From an uncultured Clostridia bacterium (GTDB taxonomy: Bacteria; Bacillota; Clostridia; UBA1381; UBA9506), in the NCBI GenBank assembly GCA_934438075.1, contig CAKSBF010000010.1:1-64000 (forward strand): a stretch of DNA of 64,000 nt, given 5' to 3'. The position numbers and the translations under genes were made by a program. Below are positions 60,301-64,000 of the stretch, piece by piece; the stretch's first letter is position 1, and every line of letters begins with the position of its first letter. The notes beneath the pieces are model-generated. The model saw nothing but the letters and a program-made list of their open reading frames with translations. It did no database searches and had not been told where the DNA came from.

Positions 60301-60418
60301 CTGTAATACCACTGTCGGAAAGCTTCACCTTTACGCTTTCCTCTGCCGAAACAAACGGCAAAAGCAACAGGACCATACATAAAGCTGTAAGTATTGCTGT
60401 CAATTTTTTGTTTTTCAT
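57317..60418 (-). CDS. Exported chimera: Cthe_2159-like carbohydrate-binding domain, SLH repeats and phytase-like esterase domain
   Basis: A 1033-residue secreted protein. A signal peptide (1-25, ending VSA) is followed by a beta-helix-like domain of the Cthe_2159/DUF4353 type, a family known to bind polygalacturonate (about 30-370; repeated INGGT/ININGGT turns such as LTINGGTIYVNAQ and EINGGTVIAL). A Gly/Pro/Glu linker with tandem PPEGM-x-PDG repeats (about 372-436) leads to SLH-like repeats (about 458-628: FSDVTEDAWFYNDVMKAYD, LSREQMMLALWRF, LTRAETATILNRAL), and then a phytase-like/esterase-like domain (about 640-1033: DRGPSLDVP, DFGLAGAVSS, EGICMLDDGKTIALI). The SLH repeats usually sit at an end. 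GGAGGG precedes the ATG. Confidence 0.82.
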   Translation of the reverse strand: MKNKKLTAILTALCMVLLLLPFVSAEESVKVKLSDSGITVDGSAISQNPDSAVYQAERVETHENITEELAGITNKVVTITKAGSYEFSGTATDTQIAVRAGENDNVNLILNGVDITCRTAAAIQVYTAAEPATPGKAGVTLTLAENSVNNVNGSHTKKTEEDSVKHDAAISSNVSLLIEGGGTLNVVADNEGIEVKNKHLTINGGTIYVNAQDDPINGSEDGVAVITINDGYIFCQTTGAEGDGIDSNGYVEINGGTVIALANPKSMDSGLDSDMGTKINGGTVVAAGNMFDELDNDSGQLYMFLQFAQATDDLICVTDENGTPIFAYDFPNDYSYISFSTPQLAEGTYHVYIGGTIEGTKKDGLYIDITSYTGGEQMHHGGASSGERHPGGQQPPEGMERPDGQQPPEGMEKPDGEPPQGMRGPRGMESSADSESFDFVLTSSNRSFTNVSSSKILTFSDVTEDAWFYNDVMKAYDSKIIQGKSERRFAPNDSVTAAEFITMLCRADGNDLAQAQQGNWYDSAIAWGKQASIITDEDDWAENPDTALSREQMMLALWRFINYKSETLPGESDLLEFSDAASVSADAKTAVGQLVAAGLIKGDGSMLRPNDSLTRAETATILNRALDFQSTDVHIYPIDVATELYTAFDGSKEEYFADGLKTGFGSAITFKGYDEEGNPQFYGVTDRGPSLDVPEEAVLSKEYDAAKIFPSPSFQPSIGIITVKDGKAIVSDSISLKNEDGTALTGLPLPAGELGTTGETALDINLNELSPDENGFDPEGIAVDAEGNFWIADEYGPFLAKFNSDGVLLKKYSPGNGLPEILKYRIANRGFEGLTISGNKLFASVQSVLDIEGETSKTASFIRILEFDLETEETKMYAYPVDLTAYKSPKSCKIGDIYAIDDKTLLVIEQGAQTDGTLSNIIYRVDLSAATDITGITYNGKELEYTQNTEELSQIITYLPKTEVINLRSIGWTAEKAEGICMLDDGKTIALIIEDDFGLAGAVSSTEQGAAVVLQQIDETDAAKIWMIQLPEI

Positions 60419-60536
60419 ATTGCTCCCTCCTTCTGTTGATAGCTCTATTGTAATCTCTTCAGCTTAAAAACTTCTGAAAAAATAAAATGTTCATATTTTG
60501 TTTATATTTGTTTATCATTGATGAGATGCAAAAGTA

Positions 60537-60582
60537 TAAAAGGAGCTGCATCAAAATGAAACCATTTTGATGCAGCTCCTTA
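60537..60582 (-). terminator. Terminator of pnp
   Basis: A perfect 19-bp stem (60540-60558 with 60563-60581) with a 4-base loop is followed by TTTTATACTTTT on the minus strand, 18 bp after the pnp stop. The T-rich 120-bp gap upstream to the exported protein holds its ribosome binding site but no convincing promoter. Confidence 0.9.
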
Positions 60583-60598
60583 TTTTAATCATCTTAAT

Positions 60599-62704
60599 TT
60601 ACGCATTCTGTTGTTCCAGTTCACGAAGAGCATCTTTTCTGGAAAGGTTAATTCGACCTTGGCGGTCAACCTCCATCACTTTAACCATAATCTCATCACC
60701 AACACTGACAACATCCTCGACCTTTTCCACTCGCTTGTTGTCCAGCTTAGAGATGTGAACCAAACCCTCTTTGCCCGGTAAAAATTCAACAAACGCACCA
60801 AAGCTTGTAATGGTAACGACTTTTGCCTTATAAATTTTGCCGATTTCAATTTCACCGGTAATACCCTTAATAATTTCAATCGCACGCTGTGCCATCTCTT
60901 CATCGCTGGTAGAAATGTAAATCGTGCCGTCCTCTTCAATATCAATCTTCGTTCCTGTCTCGGCAATAATCTTCTGAATAACCTTTCCGCCGCTGCCGAT
61001 AACATCACGAATTTTATCCGTATCAATTGTCATGGTATAAATTTTCGGCGCATACTTTGAAAGTGACGGGCGCGGTGCCGCAATGGTCTTCAAAAGCACG
61101 TCATCAATAATATAATAACGCGCATCTCTGGTCTGATTCAGCGCCTGCTTAATGATTTCAGGAGTCAGGCCGTTAATTTTAATATCCATCTGGATTGCGG
61201 TAATACCTTTTTTCGTACCGGCAACCTTAAAATCCATGTCTCCGTAGAAATCCTCCAGCCCCTGAATATCTGTCATGGTAATAAAACGATCTCCCTCAGT
61301 TACCAATCCGACCGAGATACCGGCAACCGGTGCCTTAATCGGCACTCCGGCATCCATCAGCGCTAAGGTGCTACCGCAAACACTTGCCTGAGAGGTGCTG
61401 CCGTTGGAACTTAATACCTCAGAAACTAAGCGAATAGCATATGGAAATTCATTTTCATCCGGGATAACCGGCTCTAAAGCACGCTCAGCCAACGCGCCAT
61501 GGCCAATTTCACGGCGGCCCGGCCCTCTGGAGGGACGAGTTTCGCCCACACTGTAGGACGGGAAGTTATAATGATGCATATAACGTTTTTCTTCGTCCAA
61601 ATCAATACCGTCAAGCATCTGTGCATCACCCATAGCACCCAGTGTTGCAACCGTCAGAACCTGTGTCTGTCCGCGGCTGAACATGCCGGAACCGTGCGTT
61701 CTCGGAAGCAAACCAACTTCGGCGGACAGCGGACGAATTTCTAAAATTTTTCTGCCATCCACACGCTTGCCTTCATCCAAAATCCAACGGCGCACAATAT
61801 ATTTCTGAATCTTTTCTACAGCTTCCACAATCTCTGCGCCATTTTCTTCTTCAGTATATTTCCCTGCAAAGTGCTCATACAAACCCTCATAGAACACTTT
61901 CAAATTAGCCTCACGAACATTTTTATCATCTGTATCCAATGCAACTTTCAGTTTGTCCAATGCATATTCTTTAATCTCTTCATACAGAGCCTCATCTACT
62001 ACATGAGATTCATAGGCACGCTTCGGCTTGCCTACCTCTGCCTGAATCTCCGCAACAAAATCGCAGATTTTCTTAATATGCTCATGCGCAAACATGATAG
62101 CGTCGAACATAACGTCCTCCGATACTTCCTTTGCGCCTGCCTCAATCATAACAACCTTTTCTTTTGTTCCTGCCACAGTAAGGTTCATCAGGCTCTTTTC
62201 TCTCTGCTCCGCGGTCGGATTCAGTACAAATTCGCCATCCACACATCCGACAAAAACACCGCCAATCGGTCCGTTAAACGGAATGTCCGAAATAGAAATT
62301 GCCGCCGAAGTACCAATCATGGCCGCAACCTCAGGAGCATTATCCTGCTCTACAGAAAGAACGGTATTCACCACACTGACATCGTTTCTCAAATCTTTCG
62401 GGAACAGCGGACGAATCGGACGGTCAATTACGCGCGAGGTAAGAATTGCCTTTTCGGAGGGCTTGCCCTCTCTGCGGATAAATCCGCCCGGAATTTTACC
62501 GACTGCATAAAGCTTTTCCTCAAAATCAACACTCAGCGGGAAAAAATCAATTCCTTCACGCGGCTTTGCTGACATTGTTGCGGTGGAAAGAACAGCAGTA
62601 TCGCCGTAACGCACCATAACAGCACCGCCGGCAAGTTCTGCATACTTTCCGGTTTCAATTACCAGCGGTCTGCCCGCCAGTTCCATTTCAAATTTTCTGT
62701 ACAT
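60599..62704 (-). CDS. pnp: Polyribonucleotide nucleotidyltransferase (PNPase)
   Basis: A phosphorolytic 3'-to-5' exoribonuclease of the RNA degradosome. The 701 residues show the two RNase PH domains (first from FEMELAGRPLVIETGKYAELAGG; second with the catalytic RRDGRK-like REIGHGALAERAL and SDIPFNGPIGGV), the KH domain (DVIGSGGKVIQKIIAETG, about 560) and the S1 domain (GKIYKAKVVTITSFGAFVEFLPGKEGLVHIS, about 625-690). The ATG at 62704 has GGAGG upstream. A single gene with a structured leader and its own promoter; rpsO is not adjacent. Confidence 0.97.
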   Translation of the reverse strand: MYRKFEMELAGRPLVIETGKYAELAGGAVMVRYGDTAVLSTATMSAKPREGIDFFPLSVDFEEKLYAVGKIPGGFIRREGKPSEKAILTSRVIDRPIRPLFPKDLRNDVSVVNTVLSVEQDNAPEVAAMIGTSAAISISDIPFNGPIGGVFVGCVDGEFVLNPTAEQREKSLMNLTVAGTKEKVVMIEAGAKEVSEDVMFDAIMFAHEHIKKICDFVAEIQAEVGKPKRAYESHVVDEALYEEIKEYALDKLKVALDTDDKNVREANLKVFYEGLYEHFAGKYTEEENGAEIVEAVEKIQKYIVRRWILDEGKRVDGRKILEIRPLSAEVGLLPRTHGSGMFSRGQTQVLTVATLGAMGDAQMLDGIDLDEEKRYMHHYNFPSYSVGETRPSRGPGRREIGHGALAERALEPVIPDENEFPYAIRLVSEVLSSNGSTSQASVCGSTLALMDAGVPIKAPVAGISVGLVTEGDRFITMTDIQGLEDFYGDMDFKVAGTKKGITAIQMDIKINGLTPEIIKQALNQTRDARYYIIDDVLLKTIAAPRPSLSKYAPKIYTMTIDTDKIRDVIGSGGKVIQKIIAETGTKIDIEEDGTIYISTSDEEMAQRAIEIIKGITGEIEIGKIYKAKVVTITSFGAFVEFLPGKEGLVHISKLDNKRVEKVEDVVSVGDEIMVKVMEVDRQGRINLSRKDALRELEQQNA

Positions 62705-62746
62705 AACTACCTCCATGAATATAAATTCAGGCGCTATGGCAAGAGA

Positions 62747-62787
62747 TAAGAGATAAACAGTAAATGCGCTTTACCGCTTATCTCTTA
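62747..62787 (-). promoter_or_regulatory. Long leader hairpin of pnp
   Basis: TAAGAGATAA (62747-62756) pairs with TTATCTCTTA (62778-62787), with an inner GTAAA/TTTAC stem (62760-62764 with 62770-62774). It lies 43 bp upstream of the pnp start inside the transcript made from the promoter at 62822-62850. In E. coli a leader hairpin is cut by RNase III in PNPase autoregulation; the same is possible here (inference). Confidence 0.55.
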
Positions 62788-62821
62788 CTTCTTACCGCGT
62801 CTGCGCCCATATATACATAAT

Positions 62822-62850
62822 AGTATATCACACAATACGCTAAAATACAA
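62822..62850 (-). promoter_or_regulatory. Promoter of pnp
   Basis: Minus-strand TTGTAT (62845-62850), 17-bp spacer and TATACT (62822-62827), about 118 bp before the pnp start, leaving a long leader. Confidence 0.6.
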
Positions 62851-62876
62851 GAGATTTTTTATATAAAGCAGTTATC

Positions 62877-62901
62877 AAAAAAGGAGCTGCCCTGCAGCCC
62901 C
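62877..62901 (-). terminator. Terminator after the response regulator gene
   Basis: GGGGCTGC and GCAGCTCC (with one G-U pair) form a stem with a 3-base loop, followed by six T on the minus strand, 7 bp after the response regulator stop. Confidence 0.8.
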
Positions 62902-62907
62902 ATCCTA

Positions 62908-63612
62908 CTAAATTTTAAATCGATACCCTGCCCCCCAAACCGTTTCAATATATTGCGGTTTAGACGGATTTTCTTCTATTTTGTCCCGTATCCGTGCAAT
63001 ATGGACCGTAACTGTAGAAGCATCAGAAAGAGCATCATAGCCCCAAACACGTTCAAACAATGTCTCCTTATCATAAACACGATTCGGATTTTCTGCCAAA
63101 AACAACAGCAATTCAAATTCTTTCTGTTTCAGCGTAACTTCGCTGCCATTGATAAAAACACGCATACCGTCCTTATCAACGGTCAGTCCGCGGATGGTAA
63201 GCATGCGGTTCTTCGGCATGGCAGAACGGCCGGAAAGCCTTTCATAGGTCTTTAGGTGTGCGTTAACGCGAGCCACCAGTTCCCCCATAGAAAACGGTTT
63301 CGTAATATAGTCGTCCGCACCGAGATTTAACCCCTTTATTTTATAAATCTCCTCATCTTTTGCCGAAACAATCAAAACAGGTACCACCTTTTTTTCGGCA
63401 ATCTCTTTTAAAATTGCAAAACCGTCTTTGCCCGGCAACATCAAATCCAAAATGACCAAATCATAATCTCCACTCAATATCTTTTGACAGCCTGTCATGC
63501 CGTCATAAGCGCACTCTACCTCATAACCGCTCATTACAAGATAATCCTGTTGCAATTCGGCAATGCTTTTATCATCCTCAATAATCAAGATTTTTTTCAC
63601 TTTTACCGTCAT
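62908..63612 (-). CDS. OmpR/PhoB family response regulator
   Basis: A two-component transcription regulator of 234 residues. The receiver domain (about 6-120) has the acidic pair in IIEDDKS, the phosphorylation site Asp56 in DLVILDLMLPG and the signalling Lys in YITKPFS. The C-terminal winged-helix domain (about 135-234) ends VTVHIARIRDKIEENPSKPQYIETVWGAGYRFKI. Start candidates are ATG 63612, ATG 63624 and GTG 63600; none has an ideal ribosome binding site, and I use 63612. It follows the sensor kinase by 21 bp, in the usual kinase-then-regulator order read on the minus strand. Confidence 0.9.
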   Translation of the reverse strand: MTVKVKKILIIEDDKSIAELQQDYLVMSGYEVECAYDGMTGCQKILSGDYDLVILDLMLPGKDGFAILKEIAEKKVVPVLIVSAKDEEIYKIKGLNLGADDYITKPFSMGELVARVNAHLKTYERLSGRSAMPKNRMLTIRGLTVDKDGMRVFINGSEVTLKQKEFELLLFLAENPNRVYDKETLFERVWGYDALSDASTVTVHIARIRDKIEENPSKPQYIETVWGAGYRFKI

Positions 63613-63633
63613 TCCTTTCTGCATCGGCAGAGG

Positions 63634-64000
63634 TTAAAACTGTTTTCTCTCTTCTTCCGGAGGAATAATGGAAAGCTTTTTCAGCAGAACCATAATACTG
63701 CTCCCCTTTTCCTCTTCACTTACTGCCCAGATTCTCCCTTCCATGCCCGTTACAATCTGCTTGGCAATAGCAAGTCCCAAGCCACTGGAACCCTCTGCGC
63801 GCCTAGCAGAATCTGCGCGGTAAAACCGTTCAAATATATGCGGCAAATCTTCCGGTGAAATTCCCTCTCCATTATCCGCAAATTCTATTATCACCGATTT
63901 TTCAGTTTCCCGGAGCAATATCTTTAGACAGCCTGTATCCTCGGCAATATGTTTTTTAGCATTATCCGTAATATTTTGCACCACGCGCCGAAACCGCCGT
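63634..64000 (-). CDS. Sensor histidine kinase, C-terminal part (runs off the window)
   Basis: Only the last 122 or so residues are in the window. They form the HATPase domain: N box (QNITDNAKKH), G1 box (DNGEGIS), F box (HIFERFYRADSARRAEGSSG) and G2 box (SGLGLAIAKQIV). The sensor and dimerisation domains lie beyond position 64000. It pairs with the response regulator just downstream; the stimulus cannot be told. Confidence 0.9.
   Translation of the reverse strand, partial: RRFRRVVQNITDNAKKHIAEDTGCLKILLRETEKSVIIEFADNGEGISPEDLPHIFERFYRADSARRAEGSSGLGLAIAKQIVTGMEGRIWAVSEEEKGSSIMVLLKKLSIIPPEEERKQF

Noticed and set aside
61871..62572. A 233-codon open frame on the plus strand
   Set aside because: It is entirely antisense to pnp, whose domains are certain; the translation is rich in Asn/Phe/Cys with no domain.
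1..64000. CRISPR arrays, tRNA or rRNA genes, insertion sequences, prophage or toxin-antitoxin modules
   Set aside because: Looked for but none seen; the gene order is that of a chromosomal housekeeping region and intergenic gaps are short.

Overview
The window is chromosomal DNA from a Bacillota (Firmicutes) bacterium, most likely a spore-forming member of class Clostridia. The evidence is a complete gerA-type spore germination operon (gerKA-KB-KC), a YlmC/YmxH sporulation-type protein, the linked mreBCD-pbp2-minCDE block, the asp23-DAK2-recG block, S-layer homology (SLH) proteins, AGGAGG-type ribosome binding sites before nearly every gene, frequent TTG/GTG starts, and many TTGACA-N17-TATAAT promoters. 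The DNA is moderately AT-rich. I saw no rRNA, tRNA, CRISPR array, insertion sequence or prophage gene. No stretch longer than 300 bases lacks a gene.

Layout. 114-11244 (minus): one long cell-shape and division operon read from a promoter near 11310: U32 peptidase, dUTPase, NusG-II protein, Gx transporter, DUF4321, Maf, MreB, MreC, MreD, PBP2, MinC, MinD, MinE, methylglyoxal synthase, then a terminator. 11425-14731 (minus): a ribbon-helix-helix-like protein followed by ClpB. 14850-18796 (minus): the gerK germination operon. 19014-22264 (plus): phosphofructokinase and polyphosphate kinase. 22261-24546 (minus): CsoR-type repressor and metal P-type ATPase, with a CsoR-like operator. 24670-30310: an AraC regulator divergent from an amino-sugar operon (nagB, aldose epimerase, a GalE-nucleotidyltransferase fusion, NahK-like kinase). 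30510-35387 (minus): an SLH protein, a methyltransferase, a membrane protein, YbeY, PhoH and YlmC. 35486-53621 (plus): mostly housekeeping genes (araD, DUF378, asp23, DAK2, recG, rsmD, coaD, tspO, vanW, radA, nusB, a TsaD-like gene, xseA, thioesterase, pgsA, valS, DUF1292). 53699-56446: a second AraC divergon with a NagB-like isomerase and a PIG-L deacetylase. 56487-57262: TPP riboswitch and ThiT. 57317-60418 (minus): a large exported chimera. 60599-64000 (minus): PNPase and a two-component system cut by the window edge.

The most interesting thread is carbohydrate. Two clearly paralogous AraC regulators, about 30 kb apart, are each divergent from genes for amino-sugar handling. The first operon encodes a complete-looking route from free N-acetylhexosamine to UDP-HexNAc: a NahK-like 1-kinase, then a nucleotidyltransferase fused in one chain to a UDP-sugar 4-epimerase. 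It also carries GlcN6P deaminase. The second has a PIG-L deacetylase and a NagB-fold protein lacking one catalytic Asp. With the two SLH surface proteins, one with a pectin-binding-like domain, this suggests a glycan-using, possibly gut, anaerobe (inference).

Regulatory features read directly from the sequence include a CsoR-type operator at the start site of the metal ATPase promoter, a palindrome over the -35 box of the RHH-clpB operon, a TPP riboswitch with its terminator, a long hairpin in the pnp leader, and a 42-bp perfect palindrome acting as a bidirectional terminator.
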